Positions 7,700 to 15,653 of a stretch of 38,096 bases of DNA are shown here, piece after piece. This DNA comes from Vreelandella hamiltonii (GTDB lineage Bacteria; Pseudomonadota; Gammaproteobacteria; Pseudomonadales; Halomonadaceae). Both the position numbers and the translations under genes were made by a program. The notes below the pieces were generated by a model. The model saw only the letters and a list, made by a program, of their open reading frames with translations. It ran no database searches and was not told where the DNA came from. Location: positions 1-38,096 of the forward strand of contig NZ_BMXN01000031.1 of assembly GCF_014651775.1 (NCBI RefSeq), read 5' to 3'. The stretch's first letter is position 1. Each line of letters opens with the position of its first letter.

Positions 7700-9022
7700 A
7701 TGCGTCTTGCGCGACACTTGCCCATCACGACCCTGGCAGCCGCTATCGCGGTAGCGGGGCACGCCCATGCTCAGACAACGCTCACCGTGGCGACGGTGAA
7801 CAATAACGACATGGTCATCATGCAGAGCCTGACCAGTGCCTTCGAGGAGGCGCATCCGGATATCTCTCTGGACTGGGTGGTGCTGGAGGAGAACGTGCTG
7901 CGCCAGCGCATGACGACGGATATTGCCACTGGTGGCGGGCAGTTCGACGTGATGACCATTGGCACCTATGAAGTGCCGATCTGGGCAGAGCGGGGCTGGC
8001 TCGAACCCCTGGTGGACCTGCCCGACGACTACCACGAAGACGATTTGCTGGCATCGGTGCGCGATGGTCTGAGCCTGGACGGCACGCTGCATGCGCTACC
8101 GTTCTATGCCGAAAGCTCGATGATGTACTACCGCACCGACCTGTTCGAACAGGCCGGTATCGAGATGCCCGAGCAGCCCACCTGGGAGCAGGTGCACGAC
8201 TGGGCCGAGCAACTGCACGGCAGCGAGCCGGGGTTGGCGGGCATCTGCCTGCGTGGCAAGCCGGGCTGGGGTGAAAACATGGCCTTCGTCTCGACGCTGG
8301 TGAACACCTTCGGTGGCCGCTGGTTCGATGAGCAGTGGAATCCTGAAATCAATTCCGAAGCCTGGAACGACGCCGTCGCGTTTTATGTCGACCTGCTGGG
8401 CAATTACGGGCCGCCTGGCGCCAGCTCCAACGGCTTCAACGAAAATCTGGCGCTCTTCTCCCGGGGCAGCTGTGCCATGTGGGTCGATGCCACCTCGGCT
8501 GCTGGCAAGCTCTATGACGCGAATGAATCAGACGTCGCCGACGTGCTGGGTTTTGCCCCTGCGCCCATTGCCGAAACGCCCAAGGGCTCGCATTGGCTGT
8601 GGTCCTGGGCTCTGGCTATCCCTGCCTCTTCCGAGCACAAGGAGGCGGCGCAGTCGTTCATCACCTGGGCCACGTCACAAGAGTACATAGCGCTTGTGGG
8701 TGAGACCAACGGCTGGACCAACGTGCCCCCGGGTACCCGTGAGTCCACCTATGCCAACGCGCAGTACATCGATGCAGCTCCTTTTGCCGACTTCGTGGTG
8801 AATGCCATCAAGGACGCCGACCCCACCGACTCCAGCCTGGAGCCCAACCCCTATATTGGCGTCCAGTTTGTCGGCATTCCCGAGTTCCAGTCGATTGGTA
8901 CTCAAGTGGGCCAGACCATCGCGTCAGCGCTCACTGGCGGAACCTCCGTGACGCAAGCCCTAGATAACGCTCAGCGGACTACCGAGCGCGCCATGCAGCG
9001 TGCGGGCTACATCCAACGCTAA
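7700..9022 (+). CDS. smoE: Polyol ABC transporter substrate-binding protein (SmoE-like)
   Basis: The protein is 440 residues with a signal peptide of about 24 residues (LAAAIAVAGHAHA, cut before QTT). The mature part has extracellular solute-binding family 1 features: the TVATVNNNDM start, FDVMTIGTYEVPIWA, an ALPFYAESSMMYYR hinge segment and the SHWLWSWALAIPASS region. It would capture sorbitol, mannitol or arabitol in the periplasm. The ATG at 7700 is chosen by AAGGAG 7 nt upstream and the signal peptide. A longer frame from 7604 runs through the operator region and is not credible. Polyol specificity is inferred from the downstream dehydrogenases. Confidence 0.93.
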   Translation: MRLARHLPITTLAAAIAVAGHAHAQTTLTVATVNNNDMVIMQSLTSAFEEAHPDISLDWVVLEENVLRQRMTTDIATGGGQFDVMTIGTYEVPIWAERGWLEPLVDLPDDYHEDDLLASVRDGLSLDGTLHALPFYAESSMMYYRTDLFEQAGIEMPEQPTWEQVHDWAEQLHGSEPGLAGICLRGKPGWGENMAFVSTLVNTFGGRWFDEQWNPEINSEAWNDAVAFYVDLLGNYGPPGASSNGFNENLALFSRGSCAMWVDATSAAGKLYDANESDVADVLGFAPAPIAETPKGSHWLWSWALAIPASSEHKEAAQSFITWATSQEYIALVGETNGWTNVPPGTRESTYANAQYIDAAPFADFVVNAIKDADPTDSSLEPNPYIGVQFVGIPEFQSIGTQVGQTIASALTGGTSVTQALDNAQRTTERAMQRAGYIQR

Positions 9023-9033
9023 GCCCTGAAGGT

Positions 9034-9093
9034 GACAGCGTTTTCTCCGTATGGGGGAAACGCTGTCCAGGCTTCCGGCGGGGCCGTTTTTTT
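9034..9093 (+). terminator. Intercistronic stem-loop, partial terminator or mRNA-processing element
   Basis: GACAGCGTTT (9034-9043) pairs perfectly with AAACGCTGTC (9058-9067) around a 14-nt loop. A second GC-rich segment ends in seven Ts (9087-9093). Lying between the binding-protein and first permease genes, this is where ABC operons often carry structures that keep binding-protein mRNA more abundant than permease mRNA. Confidence 0.7.
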
Positions 9094-9105
9094 GCAGGTA
9101 TTTTC

Positions 9106-9996
9106 ATGAATAGAACACGTGCTTCTGGTCGAACGGTCGGCGGGCTCAGGACGCTATCGCTTCAGGCACCCGCAGTGACTCTTCTGCTGCTCTGGATGAT
9201 CGTGCCGTTGGGCATGACAGTCTGGTTCTCCTTCCAGCGCTACAACCTGTTGATGCCGGAAATGACCGGCTTCGCGGGGCTGGAAAACTATGAGTATCTG
9301 CTCACCGACCCCGCGCTGTGGACAGCCATGGCCAACACGCTGCTGCTGGTGGGTTGGGTACTGGTCATCACAGTGGTGGGCGGCACGCTGCTGGCGGTGC
9401 TGTTCCAGCAAGAGTTTGCCGGGCGGGGCATTGCCCGGGTGCTGGCGATTTCTCCTTTCTTCGTCATGCCCACGGTCAGTGCCCTGGTCTGGAAAAACAT
9501 GATGATGCACCCCTCCAATGGGGTGTTGGCCTGGCTGTCGCAATCGCTGGGGCTTCCCGTCGTGGACTGGTTCTCGGCGCTACCGCTGACGTCCATCATC
9601 ATCATCGTCTCATGGCAGTGGCTGCCGTTTGCGCTGCTGATTCTGCTGACCGCCATGCAGTCGCTGGACGAAGATCAGGTGGAAGCCGCACGCATGGACG
9701 GAGCGGGGCCGCTGGCGATTTTCTTCTTCATCACGCTGCCGCACCTCAAGCGTGCCATCAGCGTGGTGATCATGATCGAGATGATCTTCCTGCTGACGAT
9801 TTTTGCCGAGATCTTTGTCACTACCTCGGGTGGGCCGGGGCTTGCTACCACCAACCTGGCGTATTTGATCTACATCCAGGCGCTGTTGGATTTCGATGTG
9901 GGCATGGCCTCGGCGGGTGGGGTGATCGCCATCATTCTCGCCAATATCGTCGCCATCTTCCTCGTCCGAATGGTTGCCAGAAACCTGGAAGATTAA
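9106..9996 (+). CDS. smoF: Polyol ABC transporter permease 1 (SmoF-like)
   Basis: The product is 296 residues and an integral inner-membrane protein with about six hydrophobic segments, the first at residues 20-42. The EAA loop that docks on the ATPase is present (VEAARMDGAGPLAIFFFITLP, within residues 190-215). It belongs to the MalF/UgpA-type binding-protein-dependent transport family. It is preceded by the hairpin after the binding-protein gene and followed after 31 bp by the second permease. The ATG has a modest GCAGGT ribosome site. Confidence 0.92.
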   Translation: MNRTRASGRTVGGLRTLSLQAPAVTLLLLWMIVPLGMTVWFSFQRYNLLMPEMTGFAGLENYEYLLTDPALWTAMANTLLLVGWVLVITVVGGTLLAVLFQQEFAGRGIARVLAISPFFVMPTVSALVWKNMMMHPSNGVLAWLSQSLGLPVVDWFSALPLTSIIIIVSWQWLPFALLILLTAMQSLDEDQVEAARMDGAGPLAIFFFITLPHLKRAISVVIMIEMIFLLTIFAEIFVTTSGGPGLATTNLAYLIYIQALLDFDVGMASAGGVIAIILANIVAIFLVRMVARNLED

Positions 9997-10027
9997 CGTC
10001 GGCTCTTTGGGCCTAGGGAGTCTCTGT

Positions 10028-10876
10028 ATGACCCTGCATCGTAACGCCTCCGCCAACGCACGTTCGTTACCGCTGCGGCAGCTACTGCTGACCCTGCTGG
10101 GCTGGTCCGTGGCCTTGGTGATCTTTTTTCCCATCCTGTGGATGGTGCTGACCGGATTCAAAACCGAAACGGCGGCGATCGCCGACCCCAGCTTTATTTT
10201 TTCGCCTACCCTCGAAAGTTACCAGGCCGTTCAGGCCCGCTCGGGCTATGCCCGCTTTGCCTTGAACAGCGTGGCCGTCGCGTTTGGCTCCACGTTTTTA
10301 GCCTTGCTGATTGCCATTCCCTCGGCTTACGCCATGGCCTTCTTGCCCACCAAACGCACCAAAGGCACGCTGCTGTGGATGCTCTCCACCAAGATGCTGC
10401 CGCCGGTGGGGGTTCTGGTACCTATCTACCTGATTTTCCGCGATGTCGGACTGCTGGATACCCGTACCGGGCTGATCATCATCTACACCCTGATGAACCT
10501 GCCCATCGTGGTTTGGATGCTCTACACCTTCTTCAAGGACATGCCCAAGGACATCCTCGAAGCGGGCCGTATGGACGGCGCCTCTACCCTGCAAGAGGTA
10601 TTTTTCCTGCTGCTGCCGCTGACCTTGCCGGGCATCGCTTCTACCGGGCTGCTGTCGGTGATCCTGAGCTGGAACGAGGCGTTCTGGAGCCTCAATCTCA
10701 CCTCGTCGAAAGCGGCACCGTTGACCGCTTACATTGCCTCCTTCTCGAGCCCTGAAGGGTTGTTCTGGGCCAAGCTGTCGGCGGCGTCCACCATGGCCAT
10801 TGCGCCCATCCTGATGCTCGGCTGGATGACCCAAAAACAAATGGTGCGCGGCCTGACCTTTGGTGCCGTCAAGTAA
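10028..10876 (+). CDS. smoG: Polyol ABC transporter permease 2 (SmoG-like)
   Basis: The product is 282 residues, a MalG/UgpE-type permease with about six membrane segments and an EAA loop (EAGRMDGASTLQEVFFLLLP). The start at 10028 is chosen because AGGGAG lies 7 nt upstream. An upstream ATG at 9974 would overlap the first permease and adds a non-homologous leader. With permease 1 it forms the heterodimeric membrane channel. The ATPase gene follows after 11 bp. Confidence 0.92.
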   Translation: MTLHRNASANARSLPLRQLLLTLLGWSVALVIFFPILWMVLTGFKTETAAIADPSFIFSPTLESYQAVQARSGYARFALNSVAVAFGSTFLALLIAIPSAYAMAFLPTKRTKGTLLWMLSTKMLPPVGVLVPIYLIFRDVGLLDTRTGLIIIYTLMNLPIVVWMLYTFFKDMPKDILEAGRMDGASTLQEVFFLLLPLTLPGIASTGLLSVILSWNEAFWSLNLTSSKAAPLTAYIASFSSPEGLFWAKLSAASTMAIAPILMLGWMTQKQMVRGLTFGAVK

Positions 10877-10887
10877 AGGAATTTTCC

Positions 10888-12045
10888 ATGGCAACCTTGC
10901 AACTGAAAAACATCACCAAGCAGTTTGGCGACACCCAGGTCATCAAGGGCATCGACCTCGATGTCAATGATCGTGAGTTCGTCGTGTTCGTGGGGCCTTC
11001 CGGCTGCGGCAAATCCACGCTGATGCGCATGATCGCCGGGCTGGAAAGCGCCAGTGACGGCGATATTCTCATCGATGGCAAGCGCATGAACGAGGTGGGC
11101 CCCGCCGACCGAGGGTTGGCCATGGTGTTTCAAAGCTATGCGCTTTACCCGCACATGACCGTCGAGGGCAACATGGGCTTCAGCATGCGCCTGGCTGGGG
11201 TGCCCAAAGAGGAGCGCCGCGCCAAGGTGCTGGAAGCCGCTCGGATCCTGCAGCTCGAACCGCTGCTGGACCGCAAGCCCAAAGCACTCTCGGGCGGCCA
11301 GCGCCAGCGGGTCGCCATTGGTCGCGCCATCGTGCGCAATCCCAGCATCTTCCTGTTCGACGAGCCGCTCTCCAATCTGGATGCGGCGCTGCGGGTGCAG
11401 ATGCGTATCGAGCTGGCTCGGCTGCACGAAGAGCTGGACGCGACGATGATTTACGTCACCCACGACCAGATAGAGGCCATGACCATGGCCGATAAAATCG
11501 TCGTGCTCCACGATGGCGTGGTAGAGCAGGTAGGCTCGCCCATGGAACTCTACCACCACCCGCGTAACCGGTTCGTGGCAGGGTTCATTGGTTCGCCCAA
11601 GATGAACTTCTTCAGCGTCGAGCAGCGCTCCCTTGGTGATGATGGTGTCACCGTGCGCCTGCCCGGTGGGCGACTCTGCACCATTCCCGTCTCAGGTGAA
11701 CGGCTCGCCAGCGACGAAGCGCTGGAGCTGGGCATTCGCCCGGAGCATCTGCAGTTGGATGAAAACGGCCCTTTGAGTGGCCAAATCAAGGTGCTGGAGC
11801 GGCTGGGTGGGCAAACCTCGCTGTACGTGCAAATGGGCGAGCTGCTGATCACGATCATGGCCGACGGTGACGTGGCCTACCGTGTGAACGATACCGTGAC
11901 GTTTGGTTTCGATGCGCAGCGCGCGCATCTCTTCGACGCCCAAGGCCTGGCACTGGAGAGCCTTTCTCGCCATCCGTTGGCCAGCCTGACACGCCAGGAC
12001 AACCGTGCCGCCAGCGAGCCAGAGCTACCCGGAGGGCACGCATGA
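10888..12045 (+). CDS. smoK: Polyol ABC transporter ATP-binding protein (SmoK/UgpC/MalK-like)
   Basis: The product is 385 residues. The nucleotide-binding domain shows Walker A GPSGCGKST, the Q-loop, signature LSGGQRQR, Walker B FLFDEPLSNLD and the switch His (YVTHDQIEAMT). A C-terminal TOBE/OB regulatory domain follows (from about 235), as in MalK/UgpC-type importers. It would power the two SmoF/G-like permeases. AAAGGAA precedes the ATG. The stop overlaps the next gene (ATGA at 12042-12045), giving translational coupling to the HAD phosphatase. Confidence 0.94.
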   Translation: MATLQLKNITKQFGDTQVIKGIDLDVNDREFVVFVGPSGCGKSTLMRMIAGLESASDGDILIDGKRMNEVGPADRGLAMVFQSYALYPHMTVEGNMGFSMRLAGVPKEERRAKVLEAARILQLEPLLDRKPKALSGGQRQRVAIGRAIVRNPSIFLFDEPLSNLDAALRVQMRIELARLHEELDATMIYVTHDQIEAMTMADKIVVLHDGVVEQVGSPMELYHHPRNRFVAGFIGSPKMNFFSVEQRSLGDDGVTVRLPGGRLCTIPVSGERLASDEALELGIRPEHLQLDENGPLSGQIKVLERLGGQTSLYVQMGELLITIMADGDVAYRVNDTVTFGFDAQRAHLFDAQGLALESLSRHPLASLTRQDNRAASEPELPGGHA

Positions 12046-12740
12046 AGACACTGATCTTTGACTGTGACGGTGTTCTGGTGGACAGCGAGTTTCTCGCCGA
12101 GCAGACCCTGGAAACCTACCTGACCCACTGGCTGCCAGACCTGGATATACCGACGCTGCTGGGGCAAGCCCTGGGCATGACGACGGCCGATATTCTGCAC
12201 CATCTCGAGCAGCAGAGCCGTCACGCGCTGCCAGCGGATGCATCTGAGCAGGTGGATGAGGCCATCGAGTCGCGGCTGCTGCGTGAGCTGACGGCCATTG
12301 AGGGGGTGCATAGTGCCGTGAGAGAGCTCAGCCTGCCCAAGGCCATCGTCTCCAACAGTCGTCGCTGCCGTGTGGAAGCCTCCCTGGCGACCACGCGATT
12401 GGCTGATGTATTGGGGGATGTACCTATCTTCACCGCCGAGCAGGTCGACCACCCGAAACCAGACCCGGCCATTTATCACCTGGCCGCGAGCAGACTTGGC
12501 TGCCCTCCTGAGCAGTGCCTGGTGGTGGAGGATAGCGTGGCCGGAGTGACGGCTGCCCGGGCGGCAGGCATGCAGGTGATTGGCTTTGTCGGTGGCAGCC
12601 ATGTGGATGACCGCCAACAGGCGCGACTGCTGGCCGCTGGCGCCTGGCGAATCCTGCTACACATGCGTGGGCTGCATGCCTTGGTCGATGAGTGGCAACT
12701 CTACCTGCAAGGACACGATCACAATGAAACTACGCGATAA
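12042..12740 (+). CDS. HAD-superfamily sugar-phosphate phosphatase/mutase-like protein
   Basis: The product is 232 residues, HAD subfamily IA with a helical cap. Motif I is DCDGVLVDSE (nucleophile Asp7, acid Asp9), motif II IVSNS, motif III the Lys in DHPKPDP and motif IV VVEDS. It resembles beta-phosphoglucomutase-like and YieH-type phosphatases. Its place between the transporter ATPase and sorbitol dehydrogenase suggests it acts on a polyol- or sugar-phosphate. It could be a repair enzyme clearing dead-end phosphates, but the substrate is not known. It overlaps both neighbours: 4 nt with the ATPase and 17 nt with the dehydrogenase. Confidence 0.88.
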   Translation: MKTLIFDCDGVLVDSEFLAEQTLETYLTHWLPDLDIPTLLGQALGMTTADILHHLEQQSRHALPADASEQVDEAIESRLLRELTAIEGVHSAVRELSLPKAIVSNSRRCRVEASLATTRLADVLGDVPIFTAEQVDHPKPDPAIYHLAASRLGCPPEQCLVVEDSVAGVTAARAAGMQVIGFVGGSHVDDRQQARLLAAGAWRILLHMRGLHALVDEWQLYLQGHDHNETTR

Positions 12741-13509
12741 ACGGGCCGTGATTACCGGCGGCGCCCGGGGGATAGGGCTGGCCATCGCTCGGCGCTATCT
12801 TCTGGAAGGATCCAGCGTCGTGGTGGCCGACATCGATGCCCGGGCCGTCGACGAAGCGCTCATCACGCTCCAGCAGGATGCCGACGCCGAACGGGTGATG
12901 GGCGTGGTGCTGAACGTATGCGACCAGGCGTCCATCGACGCCATGGTGAGCAAGGTCTCCGAGCGCTTTGGCGGTATCGACATTCTGGTCAACAACGCTG
13001 CGGTCTTCGACATGGCGCCCGTGCTGGAGGTCACCGAAGCCAGCTTCGACAAACAGTTCGCGGTGAACACCAAAGGCATGTTTTTCACCTTGCAGGCCGT
13101 GGCTCGCGCCATGGTGGCACAAGGGCAGGGCGGCAAGATCATCAACATGGCCTCGCAGGCAGGTAGACGAGGCGAGCCATTGGTGAGCGTTTACTGCGCC
13201 AGCAAAGCCGCCGTGATCAGCCTGACCCAATCCTGTGGGCTCGATTTGATCAAACACCGCATCAACGTCAACGGCATAGCCCCTGGCGTGGTGGATACGC
13301 CGATGTGGGAAGAGGTCGATGCGCTGTTTGCCCGCTACGAGCACCGCCCGCTGGGAGAAAAGAAACGGTTGGTGGGTGAAGCCGTGCCCTATGGCCGCAT
13401 GGGAGTGCCGGAAGACCACACGGGAGCCGCTGTCTTCCTGGCTAGCCAAGATAGCGATTACGTTGTCGCCCAGACTCTCAATGTCGATGGTGGTAACTGG
13501 ATGAGCTGA
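12724..13509 (+). CDS. smoS: Sorbitol (L-iditol 2-) dehydrogenase, SDR family
   Basis: The product is 261 residues, a classical short-chain dehydrogenase. It has the NAD-binding TGGARGIG at 11-18, NNAA at 90-93 and catalytic Ser144, Tyr157 and Lys161 (YCASK). The C-terminal VDGGNWMS ending is typical of the SmoS-like sorbitol dehydrogenase group. It oxidises D-sorbitol to D-fructose (galactitol to tagatose in some relatives). The ATG at 12724 lies inside the end of the HAD gene with AAGGA 11 nt upstream; an upstream start at 12580 has no family-like sequence. Context with mtlK and a polyol ABC transporter supports the assignment. Confidence 0.9.
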   Translation: MKLRDKRAVITGGARGIGLAIARRYLLEGSSVVVADIDARAVDEALITLQQDADAERVMGVVLNVCDQASIDAMVSKVSERFGGIDILVNNAAVFDMAPVLEVTEASFDKQFAVNTKGMFFTLQAVARAMVAQGQGGKIINMASQAGRRGEPLVSVYCASKAAVISLTQSCGLDLIKHRINVNGIAPGVVDTPMWEEVDALFARYEHRPLGEKKRLVGEAVPYGRMGVPEDHTGAAVFLASQDSDYVVAQTLNVDGGNWMS

Positions 13510-13510
13510 G

Positions 13511-14182
13511 ATGCCAATGAGCCCTGATGTTGTTTCGTTGAGCCACCAACTGCTGGATGCCGCGCAAGGCCAAGCGCGCTATATGGTTGCCCTGGCCGGG
13601 CCGCCTGGTGCTGGCAAGTCTTACGGGAGTGCCCTGCTGTGCGATGCGCTCAATCAGCGCCAGCCAGGGGTGGCAGCGGTCGTGCCCATGGATGGCTATC
13701 ACTTCGATAACGCTGTCCTGGGGGAAGAGCAGCTCCCGCTCAAGGGAGCGCCGCATACGTTCGACGTGGACGGCCTTCGCCACGACCTGGCGCGTATTCG
13801 TCGCGCTGACCGTCCGGTGGCCGTGCCCATTTTCGATCGCCCGCTGGACCTGGCGAGGGCCGGGGGGCGCTTGATCACGCCCGACCATCGCATCGTGATC
13901 GTGGAGGGCAATTATCTGCTGCTCGACCAGGAGCCCTGGCGAGCGCTGCGCTCTCTGTTCGACTGGACGCTGTTCATCGACGTGGAGGATGCCGTGCTGG
14001 CCGAGCGGCTGATCCAGCGCTGGCTGTGCATGGGGCAGGACCTCGCGGGTGCCATGGAGCGAACCCACCAGAAAGACATGCTCAACGCGGCTCTGGTGAA
14101 AACGCGCAGCGTGTCACCTGACCAGCGCTGGCGACCATCCCTGTCCACCTTATCGGAGAGTGACCATGACCTCGTTGAATAA
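13511..14182 (+). CDS. P-loop kinase of the uridine kinase/pantothenate kinase-like family, candidate fructokinase
   Basis: The product is 223 residues. Walker A is GPPGAGKS (30-37). An MDGYHFDN motif follows, as in phosphoribulokinase/uridine kinase/PanK proteins (COG1072), then the VPIFDR and VIVEGNYLLL strands. It is annotated variously in databases as nucleoside/nucleotide kinase or fructose-transport kinase. In this operon, fructose made by the two dehydrogenases needs a kinase and no PfkB- or ROK-type fructokinase is present, so I infer a ketose kinase role. It starts 1 nt after smoS and overlaps mtlK by 17 nt. Confidence 0.85.
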   Translation: MPMSPDVVSLSHQLLDAAQGQARYMVALAGPPGAGKSYGSALLCDALNQRQPGVAAVVPMDGYHFDNAVLGEEQLPLKGAPHTFDVDGLRHDLARIRRADRPVAVPIFDRPLDLARAGGRLITPDHRIVIVEGNYLLLDQEPWRALRSLFDWTLFIDVEDAVLAERLIQRWLCMGQDLAGAMERTHQKDMLNAALVKTRSVSPDQRWRPSLSTLSESDHDLVE

Positions 14183-15653
14183 CCATACGCTGGCGGCCTT
14201 CGGCCAGGCCGTACAGAGACCTGCTTACGACCGACAGGCACTGACCCCCGGCATCGTGCATATCGGGGTCGGGGGCTTTCATCGTGCTCATCAGGCGATG
14301 TACGTGGATGCACTGATGAACCAGGGCGAAGCGCTGGAGTGGGGGATCGTGGGGGTCGGGGTCATGCCCGGCGACAAGCGCATGCAGCAGGTGCTGGCGG
14401 CTCAGGATTTCCTCTACACCCTGGTGGTGAAATACCCCGATGGCGAGTATCGGCCCCGGGTGATTGGCAGCATGGTGGATTACCTGTTTGCCCCGGAGAA
14501 CCCCGACGCGGTGATCGAAACAATGGCGGACCCCGCCATCAGAATCGTGTCGCTCACGGTCACGGAGGGTGGCTACAACTTTCATCCGGTCAGCGGAGAG
14601 TTCAACCTGGACGCCCCCCAGGTGCGCGACGATCTCGCCCATCCAGAGCGCCCCTCCACCAGCTTTGGTCTTGTGGTGGAAGCCTTGGTGCGCCGCCGGG
14701 CACGGGGCATTGCGCCGTTTACGGTGATGTCCTGCGACAACATTCAGGGCAACGGCGACGTGGCCAAACGCATGTTCAGCGCCTACGCCCGCGCCCGCAG
14801 TGCAGAGCTGGGTGACTGGCTGGCTGCCGAGGTGGCGTTTCCCAACGCCATGGTGGACCGTATCACGCCGGTGACCGCGCCTACGGATATCGAAGAGCTC
14901 GCCCAGCGCTTTGGCGTTGAAGACGCCTGGCCCGTGGTGTGCGAGCCCTTTACCCAATGGGTGCTGGAAGACCACTTTCCCTTGGGTCGCCCGGCGTTCG
15001 AGAACGTTGGTGTTCAGGTCGTCGATGATGTCGAGCCCTACGAACTGATGAAACTGCGCCTGCTCAACGCCAGCCATCAGGCGCTCACTTATTTTGGTTA
15101 TTTGGCGGGCTATCGCTACGCCCATGAGGTGTGCCAGGACCCGCTGTTCGTGGAGTTCTTGCTGGGGTACATGCGCGAAGAGGGTACGCCGACGCTGGCC
15201 CCCGTGCCGGGGGTAGACCTTGCAAGCTATCAGTTGACGCTGATCGAGCGCTTTGCCAATCCTCAAATCAGAGACACCCTGGCGCGGCTGTGCGCGGAAA
15301 GCTCGGATCGTATTCCTAAATGGTTGGTGCCGGTGATTCGCCAGCAGCTTGCCCAGGGCGGCGAGATCCAGCGCAGCGCTGCCGTGGTGGCCAGCTGGGC
15401 ACGCTATGCCGAGGGCGTCGACGAGCAGGGCAACCCCATCGAGATCGTGGACCGCTTGCGGGAGCCGTTGATGGCCATTGCCGCCAATAACCGCACCCAC
15501 CCGGCGGCCTTCGTGGAAAACCGCGAGCTGTTTGGCGACCTGGCAGAGCAGCCCCGCTTCCTTGATGCCTACCTGGAGGCGCTGAAGTCGCTGCATGAGC
15601 GGGGCGCACGGGCTACCCTTGAAGCTCTGGTCGCGTCGAAAGGAACCGTGTGA
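14166..15653 (+). CDS. mtlK: Mannitol/D-arabitol 2-dehydrogenase (long-chain polyol dehydrogenase)
   Basis: The product is 495 residues, the usual length for monomeric mannitol 2-dehydrogenases of the polyol-specific long-chain family. An NAD-binding segment lies near residues 30-45 (HIGVGGFHRAHQAMYVD). The MSCDNIQGNG motif and the catalytic K-x4-N-x2-H signature (KLRLLNASH) are present. It would oxidise D-mannitol to fructose and D-arabitol to D-xylulose, feeding the adjacent xylulokinase. The ATG at 14166 is preferred over GTG at 14160 because GGAG lies 7 nt upstream. It overlaps the kinase gene before it and the xylB start after it. Confidence 0.93.
   Translation: MTSLNNHTLAAFGQAVQRPAYDRQALTPGIVHIGVGGFHRAHQAMYVDALMNQGEALEWGIVGVGVMPGDKRMQQVLAAQDFLYTLVVKYPDGEYRPRVIGSMVDYLFAPENPDAVIETMADPAIRIVSLTVTEGGYNFHPVSGEFNLDAPQVRDDLAHPERPSTSFGLVVEALVRRRARGIAPFTVMSCDNIQGNGDVAKRMFSAYARARSAELGDWLAAEVAFPNAMVDRITPVTAPTDIEELAQRFGVEDAWPVVCEPFTQWVLEDHFPLGRPAFENVGVQVVDDVEPYELMKLRLLNASHQALTYFGYLAGYRYAHEVCQDPLFVEFLLGYMREEGTPTLAPVPGVDLASYQLTLIERFANPQIRDTLARLCAESSDRIPKWLVPVIRQQLAQGGEIQRSAAVVASWARYAEGVDEQGNPIEIVDRLREPLMAIAANNRTHPAAFVENRELFGDLAEQPRFLDAYLEALKSLHERGARATLEALVASKGTV

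Noticed and set aside
14082..15596. 504-codon minus-strand frame opposite mtlK
   Set aside because: Antisense shadow. The plus strand encodes a full-length polyol dehydrogenase with catalytic signature.
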